A stretch of 64,000 bases of DNA from Pseudomonas sp. dw_612 (GTDB taxonomy: Bacteria > Pseudomonadota > Gammaproteobacteria > Pseudomonadales > Pseudomonadaceae). The notes beneath the pieces are model-generated. The model was not told where the DNA came from, made no database searches, and worked only from the letters and a program-made list of their open reading frames with translations. This document shows, piece by piece, positions 27,183-35,569 of this stretch. Where the stretch lies: assembly GCF_018449725.1 (NCBI RefSeq), contig NZ_JAAVVC010000010.1:1-64000 (forward strand), read 5' to 3'. How positions within the stretch are numbered: position 1 is the first letter of the stretch; each line of letters starts with the position of its first letter. A program made the position numbers and the translations under genes.

Positions 27183-29282
27183 TTAAAGATCCATAGGTCG
27201 GTTGGCAGCTTGAATCGCGGTCAACGCGATGGTGTAGACGATGTCGTCGACTTGCGCGCCGCGCGGCAGGTCGTTCACCGGTTTGCGCAGGCCTTGCAGC
27301 ATTGGCCCGAGGCTCACGCAATCGGCGCTGCGCTGCACGGCTTTGTGGGTGGTGTTGCCGGTGTTCAGGTCCGGGAACACGAACACCGTGGCGCGACCGG
27401 CCACCTGACTGTTCGGCGCCAATTGCTTAGCGACGGCTTCGTTGGCCGCGGCGTCGTACTGCAACGGGCCGTCGATCAGCAGCGAGTGTTGTTGTTCGTG
27501 GGCGAGCAACGTCGCTTCACGGACCTTCTCGACTTCTTCGCCACTGGCGGATTCACCGCTGGAGTAGCTGATCATCGCGACGCGCGGTGTGATGCCGAAC
27601 GCCGCCGCCGAGTCGGCGCTTTGCAACGCGATCTCGGCCAGTTCGCTGGCGCTCGGGTGCGGGTTCATCACACAGTCGCCGTAAACCAATACTTCTTCTG
27701 GAAACAGCATGAAGAACACCGACGACACCAGCGTGCAGCCCGGTGCGGTTTTAATCAGCTGAAGAGCCGGGCGAATGGTATTGGCGGTGGAGTGAATGAC
27801 CCCGGACACCAGGCCATCGACTTCGTCCAGCGCCAGCATCATGGTGCCGATCACCACGGTGTCTTCCAGTTGCTGCTCGGCCATCGGCGCGTTGAGGCTT
27901 TTGCTCTTGCGCAGGGCCACCATCGGTTCGATGTAATTGCCGCGAATCAGGTCCGGGTCGAGAATCTCCAGGCCTGGCGGCAACTCGATGCCCTGGGCGC
28001 GGGCCACGGCTTCGACATCGGCCGGTTTGGCCAGCAACACGCAGCGGGCGATGCCACGGGCCTGGCAAATCGCGGCGGCTTGCACGGTCAGCGGCTCGCT
28101 GCCTTCGGGCAACACGATGCGCTTGTTGGCGGCCTGGGCGCGCTGGATCAATTGATAACGGAACACGGCGGGCGACAGGCGCATTTCCCGTGGTGTGCCG
28201 CAACGCTGATGCAGCCACTTGGCGTCGAGGTGGCTGGCGACGAAGTCGGTGATGATCTCCGCACGCTCGCGGTCGTCGATCGGGATTTCCTTGTTCAGGC
28301 CGTTCAACTGGTTGGCGGTGTCGTAGGAGCCGGTGCTCACCGACAACACCGGCAGGCCCGCCTGCAAGGCGCCACGACACAGATCCATGATCCGTGGGTC
28401 GGGCAGGGTGTCGCTGGTCAGCAACAGGCCAGCCAGGGGCACGCCGTTCATGGCGGCGAGGCTGACGGCGAGGATGATGTCGTCGCGATCGCCCGGCGTC
28501 ACCACCAGCACGCCGGGCTTGAGCAGCTCCACGGTGTTGCGCATGGTGCGGGCGCAGATGATGATTTTGGTCATGCGCCGGGTTTCGTAGTCACCGGCAT
28601 TGAGAATCTGCGCGCCCATCAGATCGGCCACATCGCGGGTGCGCGGGGCGTTCAATTCCGGCTGGAAGGGAATGCAGCCGAGCAGGCGGAAGTCACCACT
28701 GCGCAGCAACGGCGAGTGTTCCTTCAGACGTGAAGCGAAGGCCTCCATGCTTTCATCGGTCTTGACCTTGTTGAGGATCACGCCGAGGACTTTCGGGTCT
28801 TTCGGTCCGCCGAACAATTGCGCCTGCAATTCCACCCGGCCGGAGAGTTCGGTCAGCACTTCGTTTTCCGGCGCCGAGACCAGAATCACTTCCGCATCAA
28901 GGCTCTTGGCCAAGTGCAGATTGACCCGCGCGGCGTAACTGGCGCTGCGGGTCGGCACCATGCCCTCGACGATCAGCACGTCTTTGCCCACGGCGGCCTG
29001 CTGATACAGGGTGATGATTTCTTCGAGCAACTCATCCAGTTGGCCGTCGCCGAGCATGCGCTCAACATGGGCCAGGCCCAGCGGTTGCGGCGGCTTGAGG
29101 CCGTGGGTGCGCGCCACCAGTTCGGTGGAACGCTCGGGGCCGGTGTCGCCCGGATGGGGCTGGGCAATCGGTTTGAAAAAGCCGACTTTCAGCCCGGCTC
29201 GCTCAAGGGTACGCACCAGCCCGAGGCTGATGGAGGTCAGACCCACACCAAAATCGGTGGGCGCGATAAAAAAAGTTTGCAT
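27183..29282 (-). CDS. pta: Phosphate acetyltransferase
   Basis: A 699-residue two-domain Pta converts acetyl-CoA and phosphate to acetyl phosphate. The N-terminal P-loop-like/DRTGG part (MQTFFIAPTDFGVGLTSISLG) is followed by the catalytic PTA domain (IVLPEGSEPLTVQAA, ALDEVDGLVSGVIHSTANTIRPALQ, FVFPDLNTGN). I used MQTFFIAP as start; an ATG 21 bases upstream is also in frame. ackA is not adjacent, unlike in many bacteria. Confidence 0.95.
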   Translation of the reverse strand: MQTFFIAPTDFGVGLTSISLGLVRTLERAGLKVGFFKPIAQPHPGDTGPERSTELVARTHGLKPPQPLGLAHVERMLGDGQLDELLEEIITLYQQAAVGKDVLIVEGMVPTRSASYAARVNLHLAKSLDAEVILVSAPENEVLTELSGRVELQAQLFGGPKDPKVLGVILNKVKTDESMEAFASRLKEHSPLLRSGDFRLLGCIPFQPELNAPRTRDVADLMGAQILNAGDYETRRMTKIIICARTMRNTVELLKPGVLVVTPGDRDDIILAVSLAAMNGVPLAGLLLTSDTLPDPRIMDLCRGALQAGLPVLSVSTGSYDTANQLNGLNKEIPIDDRERAEIITDFVASHLDAKWLHQRCGTPREMRLSPAVFRYQLIQRAQAANKRIVLPEGSEPLTVQAAAICQARGIARCVLLAKPADVEAVARAQGIELPPGLEILDPDLIRGNYIEPMVALRKSKSLNAPMAEQQLEDTVVIGTMMLALDEVDGLVSGVIHSTANTIRPALQLIKTAPGCTLVSSVFFMLFPEEVLVYGDCVMNPHPSASELAEIALQSADSAAAFGITPRVAMISYSSGESASGEEVEKVREATLLAHEQQHSLLIDGPLQYDAAANEAVAKQLAPNSQVAGRATVFVFPDLNTGNTTHKAVQRSADCVSLGPMLQGLRKPVNDLPRGAQVDDIVYTIALTAIQAANRPMDL

Positions 29283-29342
29283 GCGGATTCTCTGGAGGTG
29301 CATGGCAATGGTGACGGCCTATGGCTGGTCGTCTACCGAAAT

Positions 29343-29558
29343 TCAGTCGCCAAGGTTATCGCTAACCGAGCCTTGTGCGCACCAACCGCAAGCAAAGGGC
29401 TGGCCTATTTTTTCAATACGTTGCGCCGGGTCCAGGACCCAGGCCCGGGATTGCCAGGGCGGCTGATGGCGCAGGTGCTGGGTGTGGCCGCAGGATAGCT
29501 CGGCCACCCAATGGCCATCCTCGTCTTGATGAAAGCCTGTGACCGTTGAGGGTTTCAT
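29343..29558 (-). CDS. DUF3565 small protein
   Basis: A 71-residue conserved protein with a putative metal site: the family core GFHQDEDGHWVAELSCGHTQ and a final CGWC. Four Cys/His clusters suggest zinc binding. Function unknown. The ATG at 29558 was chosen because the family begins shortly before GFHQDE. It is divergent from slyD, 91 bases away. Confidence 0.82.
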   Translation of the reverse strand: MKPSTVTGFHQDEDGHWVAELSCGHTQHLRHQPPWQSRAWVLDPAQRIEKIGQPFACGWCAQGSVSDNLGD

Positions 29559-29649
29559 GGCGATCCGTCTGTCCGGGTTGTGTTCGCTTTCGGGCGATTG
29601 CTTCGCTAAACTCGCTCTTTCTATATTCTTCTGCAAAAGGTCTCGCCCC

Positions 29650-30135
29650 ATGCTGATCGCCGCCAATAAGGCTGTCTCCATCGACTATACCCTGACCAAC
29701 GACGCTGGTGAGGTCATCGACAGCTCCGCCGGCGGCGCGCCGCTGGTCTACCTGCAAGGCGCAGGTAACATCATCCCGGGCCTGGAAAAAGCCCTGGAAG
29801 GCAAAACCGTCGGTGACGAACTGACGGTTGCCGTAGAACCTGAAGATGCCTACGGCGAATACGCTGCCGAACTGGTCAGCACTCTGAGCCGCAGCATGTT
29901 CGAAGGCGTCGACGAACTGGAAGTGGGCATGCAGTTCCACGCTTCCGCACCGGACGGTCAGATGCAAATTGTCACCATTCGTGACCTGGACGGCGACGAT
30001 GTCACCGTTGACGGCAACCACCCGTTGGCCGGTCAGCGCCTGAATTTCCAGGTCAAGATCATCGACATCCGTGACGCCAGCCAGGAAGAAATCGCTCATG
30101 GTCACGTCCATGGCGAAGGTGGCCATCACCACTGA
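29650..30135 (+). CDS. slyD: FKBP-type peptidyl-prolyl isomerase SlyD
   Basis: A 161-residue cytosolic isomerase and chaperone. FKBP motifs VSIDYTLTNDAGEVIDSS and GAGNIIPGLEKALEGK are present, an IF chaperone insert follows, and the C terminus is His-rich (HGHVHGEGGHHH) for metal binding, though shorter than in E. coli. The ATG at 29650 begins the family; the upstream open frame is not needed. Confidence 0.94.
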   Translation: MLIAANKAVSIDYTLTNDAGEVIDSSAGGAPLVYLQGAGNIIPGLEKALEGKTVGDELTVAVEPEDAYGEYAAELVSTLSRSMFEGVDELEVGMQFHASAPDGQMQIVTIRDLDGDDVTVDGNHPLAGQRLNFQVKIIDIRDASQEEIAHGHVHGEGGHHH

Positions 30136-30162
30136 TTTCTGCGCTAAGCTCAGAGAACTGGA

Positions 30163-30186
30163 GAGGCGCCCGAGGGCGCCTTTTTA
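30163..30186 (+). terminator. Rho-independent terminator after slyD
   Basis: AGGCGCC-CGAG-GGCGCCT stem followed by five T, 28 bases after the stop. Confidence 0.85.
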
Positions 30187-30256
30187 GTCCGCGGCTGTCC
30201 CAGGCGGCACCGCCAAGTGGCTGTTTCGAGAAGAACACGGGAATTTGGAGTTCGTC

Positions 30257-30739
30257 ATGAGTGCTTTCCACGACCTTAAATTGACAGCCCTGGATGGTCA
30301 GGAGCTACCTCTGGCGCCCTTCAAGGGGCACGTCGTGCTGGTGGTCAACGTTGCCTCCAAATGTGGCTTGACCCCACAGTACGCGGCACTTGAAAACCTC
30401 TATCAGCAATACAAGGGCCAGGGCTTCAGCGTGCTCGGCTTGCCGTGCAACCAGTTCGCGGGACAGGAGCCGGGCACTGAGCAAGAGATTCAGGACTTCT
30501 GCAGTCTCAACTATGGCGTGACCTTTCCGTTGTCCAGCAAGCTGGAAGTCAACGGCCATGACCGTCATCAGTTGTACCGTTTGCTGGCGGGCGAGGGTGC
30601 GGAGTTTCCGGGCGACATCACCTGGAACTTCGAGAAATTCCTGCTCGGTAAAGACGGGCGTGTCTTGGCGCGCTTTTCGCCGCGTACCGCGCCGGATGAT
30701 CCGACAATTATCCATGCGATTGAAAAAGCGCTGAGCTGA
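30257..30739 (+). CDS. Glutathione peroxidase family protein
   Basis: A 160-residue thiol peroxidase of the GPx/BtuE type that reduces hydroperoxides. The active-site tetrad is visible: C36 (VASKCGLTPQY), Gln in NQFAGQEPG, and Trp/Asn in TWNFEKFL. It has Cys, not selenocysteine. GGAG 6 bases before the ATG at 30257 sets the start. Confidence 0.94.
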   Translation: MSAFHDLKLTALDGQELPLAPFKGHVVLVVNVASKCGLTPQYAALENLYQQYKGQGFSVLGLPCNQFAGQEPGTEQEIQDFCSLNYGVTFPLSSKLEVNGHDRHQLYRLLAGEGAEFPGDITWNFEKFLLGKDGRVLARFSPRTAPDDPTIIHAIEKALS

Positions 30740-30747
30740 AAAAACAT

Positions 30748-30825
30748 CAAAAGATCGCAGCCTTCGGCAGCTCCTACGGGTGTTCACATTCCCGCGTAGG
30801 AGCTGCCGAAGGCTGCGATCTTTTG
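30748..30825. repeat. Palindromic repeat, class B
   Basis: CAAAAGATCGCAGCCTTCGG arm and its inverse, with a 22-base spacer, just after the glutathione peroxidase stop. Confidence 0.9.
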
Positions 30826-30922
30826 CTTTTGACTCTTAATCACCCAAATCAATAGTGCTGTTCAAGGCTTGCGACTCTCCATATTATCCTCGTCATAAAG
30901 TCATTTTCCCGTGGAGCGTCCC

Positions 30923-32026
30923 ATGCCCGTCAAAGCCTTGTTCAAACCGTTCCACCTCGGCACCCTCGAACTGCCGACCCGCGTCGTCATGGCGCCGATG
31001 ACCCGCTCCTTTTCCCCAGGCGGCGTACCCAATTCCAAAGTGATCGAATACTACCGTCGCCGTGCTGCGGCCGGCGTGGGCTTGATCATCACCGAAGGCA
31101 CCACCGTCGGGCACAAGGCCTCCAACGGCTACCCGAACGTGCCGCACTTCTACGGTGAAGCGGCGCTGGCCGGTTGGAAGAAGGTTGTCGACGCGGTGCA
31201 CGCCGAAGGCGGCAAGATTGTTCCGCAGCTGTGGCATGTGGGCAGCGTGCGTCGCATCGGCACCGAGCCGGACGCCAGCGTCCCAGGTTACGGCCCGTCG
31301 GAAAAACTCAAGGACGGTCAGGTCGTGGTTCACGGCATGACTAAACAGGATATCCAGGACGTGATTGCTGCGTTCGCCCAGTCGGCCAAAGACGCCCAGA
31401 GTATCGGCATGGACGGCGTGGAAATCCACGGCGCCCACGGTTATCTGGTGGACCAGTTCTTCTGGGAAGGCACCAACCAGCGTACCGACGAATACGGCGG
31501 CAGCCTGGCCAACCGTTCGCGTTTCGCCATCGAATTGATTCAGGCCGTGCGCGCGGCGGTGGGCGAAGGCTTCCCCATCATCTTCCGTTTCTCCCAATGG
31601 AAGCAGCAGGATTACACCGCACGCCTGGTGCAAACGCCGGAAGCCTTGGGCGAATTCCTCAAGCCGTTGTCCGACGCCGGCGTGGACATTTTCCACTGCT
31701 CGACTCGACGTTTCTGGGAGCCGGAGTTCGACGGTTCTGAACTGAACCTGGCTGGCTGGACCCGTAAACTCACCGGCAAGCCGACCATCACTGTGGGCAG
31801 CGTTGGCCTGGACGGCGAGTTCCTGCAGTTTATGGTCAACACCGACAAGATCGCCCAACCGGCCAGCCTGGAAAAACTGCTGGAGCGTTTGAATAACGAT
31901 GAGTTTGATCTGGTGGCCGTCGGTCGTGCGTTGTTGGTCGACCCGGACTGGGCGCAGAAAGTGCGTGACGGTCGCGAGGAAGACATTCTGCCGTTCAGCC
32001 GTGAGGCGTTGATGACGTTGGTTTAA
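30923..32026 (+). CDS. NADH:flavin oxidoreductase, old yellow enzyme family
   Basis: A 367-residue FMN-dependent ene-reductase (TIM barrel). MAPMTRSFSPGGVPN near the N terminus, HGAHGYLVDQFFWEGTNQR with EYGGSLANRSRF in the middle and VGRALLVDPDWAQKV near the end are family marks. Substrate unknown. GGAG 6 bases upstream supports the ATG at 30923. Monocistronic between two repeats. Confidence 0.92.
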   Translation: MPVKALFKPFHLGTLELPTRVVMAPMTRSFSPGGVPNSKVIEYYRRRAAAGVGLIITEGTTVGHKASNGYPNVPHFYGEAALAGWKKVVDAVHAEGGKIVPQLWHVGSVRRIGTEPDASVPGYGPSEKLKDGQVVVHGMTKQDIQDVIAAFAQSAKDAQSIGMDGVEIHGAHGYLVDQFFWEGTNQRTDEYGGSLANRSRFAIELIQAVRAAVGEGFPIIFRFSQWKQQDYTARLVQTPEALGEFLKPLSDAGVDIFHCSTRRFWEPEFDGSELNLAGWTRKLTGKPTITVGSVGLDGEFLQFMVNTDKIAQPASLEKLLERLNNDEFDLVAVGRALLVDPDWAQKVRDGREEDILPFSREALMTLV

Positions 32027-32045
32027 GTAGCGACTGGAAGGGCCC

Positions 32046-32105
32046 CTTCGCGAGCAAGCCCGCTCCCACATTTGATCTCATGTGGGAGCGGGCTTGCTCG
32101 CGAAG
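32046..32105. repeat. REPIN, class A, short spacer
   Basis: Inverted CTTCGCGAGCAAGCCCGCTC arms separated by only about 10 bases, between the convergent OYE and glycosyltransferase genes. The arms face outward, opposite to the other class A copies. Confidence 0.88.
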
Positions 32106-32127
32106 GCTTACTAACAGTCACTGAAAA

Positions 32128-33303
32128 TCAGGGCAAAATCGACGCGTTCGGCACCACCTGCTCCCCGACACAAGCCCCCCGCAACTGCCCCTCAAACTGC
32201 TCGATAATCGCCGCCCATCCCTGGCGACTCGCATGCTGGCGTGCATTCAGCCGCATGCAGCGCAAGGTTTCCCGTTCCTCCAGCAACCAGCGCGCCGCAT
32301 CACAGAACGCCGCCTCATCCCCGGGCATTGCCAGCACGCCGTTATAGCCGTGACGAATGTGCTGACCCGCCGCCGCCAGATCGTACGCCACCACACCCAA
32401 CCCCGAGGCCAGCGCCTCAAGCACCACATTGCCGAAGGTTTCGGTCATGCTCGGAAACAGAAACACATCCCCTGACGCATAGTGACTGGCCAAGGCTTCG
32501 CCGCGCTGTGAGCCGCAGAAGATTGCCTCGGGCAATTCCTTCTCCAGCGTGATCCGTAAAGGACCGTCGCCGACTACGATCAGCTTCAAGTTGCGCTGTG
32601 GATACGTCGCCTTCAGTGCGTCGAAACTGCGTTTGAGCAAGCCCAGGTTCTTTTCCGGTGCCAGGCGTCCGACGTGAATGACGGCGATGTCATCGTCAGT
32701 TAATCCCCATTGCTCACGCAGCGCGTTCAGGCGTTTGGCTGGGTGAAACAATTGGCTGTCGACGCCTCGGGACAACAGCGCCAGGCGTTCGAATTGCCGA
32801 CGCTCCAGCTCCAGACGTTGGCTGACGCTGGGCACCAGGGTCAGGGTCGAGCGGTTGTGAAACCAGCGCAGGTAGTGGGTCAGCAAGCGCGTCAGCAGAC
32901 CGAGCCCGTACTGGCTCGAGTACTGCTGGAAGTTGGTGTGAAAGCCACTGACCACCGAAATCCCCAGGCGCCGCGCGGCGCGCAATGCCGATAAACCCAG
33001 CGGCCCTTCAGTGGCGATGTACAGCACGTCGGGGCGATGGCGTTTCCAGCGTCGCAGCAACTTGTGCATCGACGACTGGCCCCACTGCAACCCGGGATAA
33101 CCCGGCAGCGGCCAGCCGCGACACAGCAGCAATGCGTCGTCACTGCCCAACTCCCGATCACAACCCTGACGCGGCCGCACCAGCTCGACCTGATGCCCGC
33201 GCGCGCGCAAACCATCGCACAAGCGGCCAAGGGTATTGGCCACGCCATTGATTTCCGGAGGGAAGGTTTCGGTGATCAGAGTGATATGCAGAGCTGTCGT
33301 CAT
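32128..33303 (-). CDS. Glycosyltransferase, GT4 family
   Basis: A 391-residue GT-B fold transferase: ETFPPEINGVANTLGRL at the N terminus, HVGRLAPEKNLGLLKRSF at the nucleotide site and PSMTETFGNVVLEALASGLGVVAYD as the EX7E motif. It resembles the GDP-mannose-dependent mannosyltransferases that modify glycolipids (MgtA/PimB-like). Donor and acceptor are unknown; no other polysaccharide gene is beside it. Confidence 0.88.
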   Translation of the reverse strand: MTTALHITLITETFPPEINGVANTLGRLCDGLRARGHQVELVRPRQGCDRELGSDDALLLCRGWPLPGYPGLQWGQSSMHKLLRRWKRHRPDVLYIATEGPLGLSALRAARRLGISVVSGFHTNFQQYSSQYGLGLLTRLLTHYLRWFHNRSTLTLVPSVSQRLELERRQFERLALLSRGVDSQLFHPAKRLNALREQWGLTDDDIAVIHVGRLAPEKNLGLLKRSFDALKATYPQRNLKLIVVGDGPLRITLEKELPEAIFCGSQRGEALASHYASGDVFLFPSMTETFGNVVLEALASGLGVVAYDLAAAGQHIRHGYNGVLAMPGDEAAFCDAARWLLEERETLRCMRLNARQHASRQGWAAIIEQFEGQLRGACVGEQVVPNASILP

Positions 33304-33339
33304 GACCTCAGTGTCCGCTGAGGCCGTGTCGTCATTGTG

Positions 33340-34116
33340 TCAATGCGATGATGGATTTATGACCGAGCGCTGGGGCATCAGGTTTTCCGCACCGCGCTCA
33401 CGCACCCAGAACAGCGTCGCCCCGGCCACGGCGGCCGGCATCATCAGGATGTTGACCACCGGAATCAGCAGCACCAGGTAAACACTTGCGCCAAAACTCA
33501 TGCTCTGCCAGCGCTTCTCGCGCAGCCAGGCGAGCATCTCGTTCCAGCCCAGCTTGTGGTTGTCCGCCGGGTAGTCGATGTACTGGATCGCCATCATCCA
33601 CACGCCGAACAGCAGCCACAGCGGTGCGGCGACGATATTCACCACCGGGATGAACGAGAGGATGAACAGCCCGATGGCTCGGGGCAGGAAGTAGCCGAGT
33701 TTGCGCATCTCCCGGGCCAGAGTCCGGGGGATCATCTCAATCAGCTCGCCCCAACTGAACGCCGGGAAGTCATCGGTGCCACGCACCACCACTTCGACTT
33801 TCTCCGCGAGGAAGCCGTTAAACGGCGCGGCGATGACGTTGGCGAGCAGGGTGAAGGTGAAGAACACCATCAGCACCACCAGCACCACGAATATCGGCCA
33901 GAGGATGTAACTGAGGAAACTCAGCCAGTCGGGCAGGGAGGGCATCAGCGTATCGACCCACAGACTGAATTGGTGGCCGGCCAGGTAAATCAATCCGACG
34001 AACAGCACCAGGTTGATCATCAGCGGCAACAACACGAACAAACGCAGGCCTGGGCTCAGGACCAGTTTGAGGCCTTCGCGCAGGTATTGCGGGCCGGACA
34101 GAACAGGGGCGGGCAT
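33340..34116 (-). CDS. cysZ: CysZ-like (EI24) sulfate transport protein
   Basis: A 258-residue inner-membrane protein with four or more hydrophobic segments (near residues 20-45, 60-90, 140-170, 195-225). It starts with PAPVLSGPQYLREGL and carries AAPFNGFLAEKVE in the middle, as in E. coli CysZ, a high-affinity sulfate channel feeding cysteine synthesis. I used the ATG at 34116 with CGGAG upstream. It lies apart from cysDNC in this window. Confidence 0.9.
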   Translation of the reverse strand: MPAPVLSGPQYLREGLKLVLSPGLRLFVLLPLMINLVLFVGLIYLAGHQFSLWVDTLMPSLPDWLSFLSYILWPIFVVLVVLMVFFTFTLLANVIAAPFNGFLAEKVEVVVRGTDDFPAFSWGELIEMIPRTLAREMRKLGYFLPRAIGLFILSFIPVVNIVAAPLWLLFGVWMMAIQYIDYPADNHKLGWNEMLAWLREKRWQSMSFGASVYLVLLIPVVNILMMPAAVAGATLFWVRERGAENLMPQRSVINPSSH

Positions 34117-34197
34117 AGCGTGCTCCGAGCAAAGGGTAAACGCGCCGACCTTACCGACTTTGCCGGGCGGGTGAAAGCGCAGCATTGGCATCGACAT

Positions 34198-34233
34198 TCA
34201 CTGTAACAAAGGCGTCTATAAAATCACTGTAAC
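34198..34233. promoter_or_regulatory. Direct repeat TCACTGTAAC between cysZ and trxB
   Basis: Two exact 10-base copies, at 34198-34207 and 34224-34233, 26 bases start to start, in the 314-base divergent gap. The site is suited to a regulator of either gene. No regulator can be named. Confidence 0.4.
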
Positions 34234-34319
34234 GGGATAGAGACCGCCTATGAGCTGGATTGTTAAACCGTATTTCCTTAATCTTCGCCCCCTCGATACG
34301 CTGCACCCATTCTTTTTAC

Positions 34320-34369
34320 AGGACTGTCGAGCTCAAGCCTTCCCCAAGTGCTTTCAACAGTCCTTTTTT
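34320..34369 (+). promoter_or_regulatory. Terminator-like hairpin in the trxB leader
   Basis: AGGACTGT and ACAGTCCT arms 29 bases apart followed by TTTTTT, 62 bases before the trxB start. It could be an upstream terminator or a leader attenuator. The rest of the 34117-34430 gap shows only the direct repeat noted separately. Confidence 0.45.
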
Positions 34370-34430
34370 ATTCCCGCCGGCAAACCCGGCGTTCCGCGCC
34401 AGTATTCGGGCCGGTTAACAGGAGCAGGTC

Positions 34431-35393
34431 ATGTCTGAAGTCCGTCATTCGCGAGTGATTATTCTCGGTTCCGGCCCTGCCGGTTACAGCGCCGCGGTGT
34501 ATGCCGCCCGTGCCAACCTCAAGCCGTTGCTGATCACTGGCATGCAGGCCGGCGGTCAACTGACCACCACCACCGAAGTCGACAACTGGCCGGGCGACGT
34601 CCATGGCCTGACCGGCCCGGCGCTGATGGACCGCATGAAAGAGCACGCCGAGCGCTTTGAAACCGAGATCGTGTTCGATCACATCAATGCCGTGGACTTC
34701 GCTGCCAAGCCGTACACCCTGACCGGTGACAGCGCCACTTACACCTGCGACGCCCTGATCATCGCCACCGGCGCCAGCGCTCGTTACCTGGGCCTGCCGT
34801 CGGAAGAAGCGTTCATGGGCAAAGGCGTGTCGGCCTGCGCGACCTGCGACGGTTTCTTCTATCGCAACAAGCCAGTGGCTGTGGTCGGTGGCGGTAACAC
34901 TGCCGTTGAAGAAGCGCTGTACCTGGCCAACATCGCCAGCACCGTGACCCTGATCCACCGTCGCGAAACCTTCCGTGCCGAGAAGATCCTGATCGACAAA
35001 CTGAATGCCCGGGTTGCCGAAGGCAAGATCATCCTCAAGCTGAACTCGAACCTGGACGAAGTCCTGGGCGACAACATGGGCGTGACCGGTGCTCGCCTGA
35101 AGAACAACGACGGCAGCTTCGACGAACTGACAGTAGACGGCGTATTCATCGCCATCGGCCACACGCCGAACACGTCGCTGTTCGAAGGCCAACTGACGTT
35201 GAAAGACGGTTACCTGGTAGTGCACGGCGGCCGTGAAGGCAACGCCACTGCAACCAACCTGGAAGGCATCTTCGCTGCCGGTGACGTGGCTGACCACGTT
35301 TACCGTCAAGCGATCACCTCGGCCGGTGCGGGTTGCATGGCTGCTCTGGACGCTGAGCGTTACCTCGACGATTTGCAGAACGTTAAGTTCTGA
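34431..35393 (+). CDS. trxB: Thioredoxin reductase
   Basis: A 320-residue FAD/NADPH enzyme that reduces thioredoxin. FAD motif GSGPAGYSAAVYAARA at the N terminus, redox pair C136-C139 (CATCDG), NADPH motif GGGNTAVEEALYLA and the C-terminal FAADVADHVYRQ-like segment AAGDVADHVYRQ are all present. AGGAG lies upstream of the ATG. Confidence 0.97.
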   Translation: MSEVRHSRVIILGSGPAGYSAAVYAARANLKPLLITGMQAGGQLTTTTEVDNWPGDVHGLTGPALMDRMKEHAERFETEIVFDHINAVDFAAKPYTLTGDSATYTCDALIIATGASARYLGLPSEEAFMGKGVSACATCDGFFYRNKPVAVVGGGNTAVEEALYLANIASTVTLIHRRETFRAEKILIDKLNARVAEGKIILKLNSNLDEVLGDNMGVTGARLKNNDGSFDELTVDGVFIAIGHTPNTSLFEGQLTLKDGYLVVHGGREGNATATNLEGIFAAGDVADHVYRQAITSAGAGCMAALDAERYLDDLQNVKF

Positions 35394-35406
35394 TAGCGTT
35401 GAAATG

Positions 35407-35433
35407 AAAAAACCGGCCTTGGCCGGTTTTTTT
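35407..35433 (+). terminator. Rho-independent terminator after trxB
   Basis: AACCGGCC-TT-GGCCGGTT stem flanked by A and T runs. Confidence 0.95.
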
Positions 35434-35466
35434 GTGCCCACGATTTCACAGCCAACCCTGCACCCC

Positions 35467-35556
35467 TGTGGGAGCGGGCTTGCTCGCGAAAGCGGTGCAT
35501 CAGTCGATATTGATATTGACTGACACACCGCTTTCGCGAGCAAGCTCGCTCCCACA
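35467..35556. repeat. REPIN, class A
   Basis: Inverted pair of GTGGGAGCGGGCTTGCTCGC arms between trxB and the convergent aminotransferase; the right arm has GAGCGAGC in place of GAGCGGGC. Confidence 0.92.
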
Positions 35557-35569
35557 AGGGAATGCGTGA

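Noticed and set aside
27210..28733. 507-codon open frame antisense to pta
   Set aside because: Codon-position shadow; pta motifs on the minus strand are intact.
34250..34438. 62-codon open frame in the trxB leader as a regulatory leader peptide
   Set aside because: No ribosome-binding site and no cluster of a regulating amino acid; it runs through the hairpin and past the trxB start.
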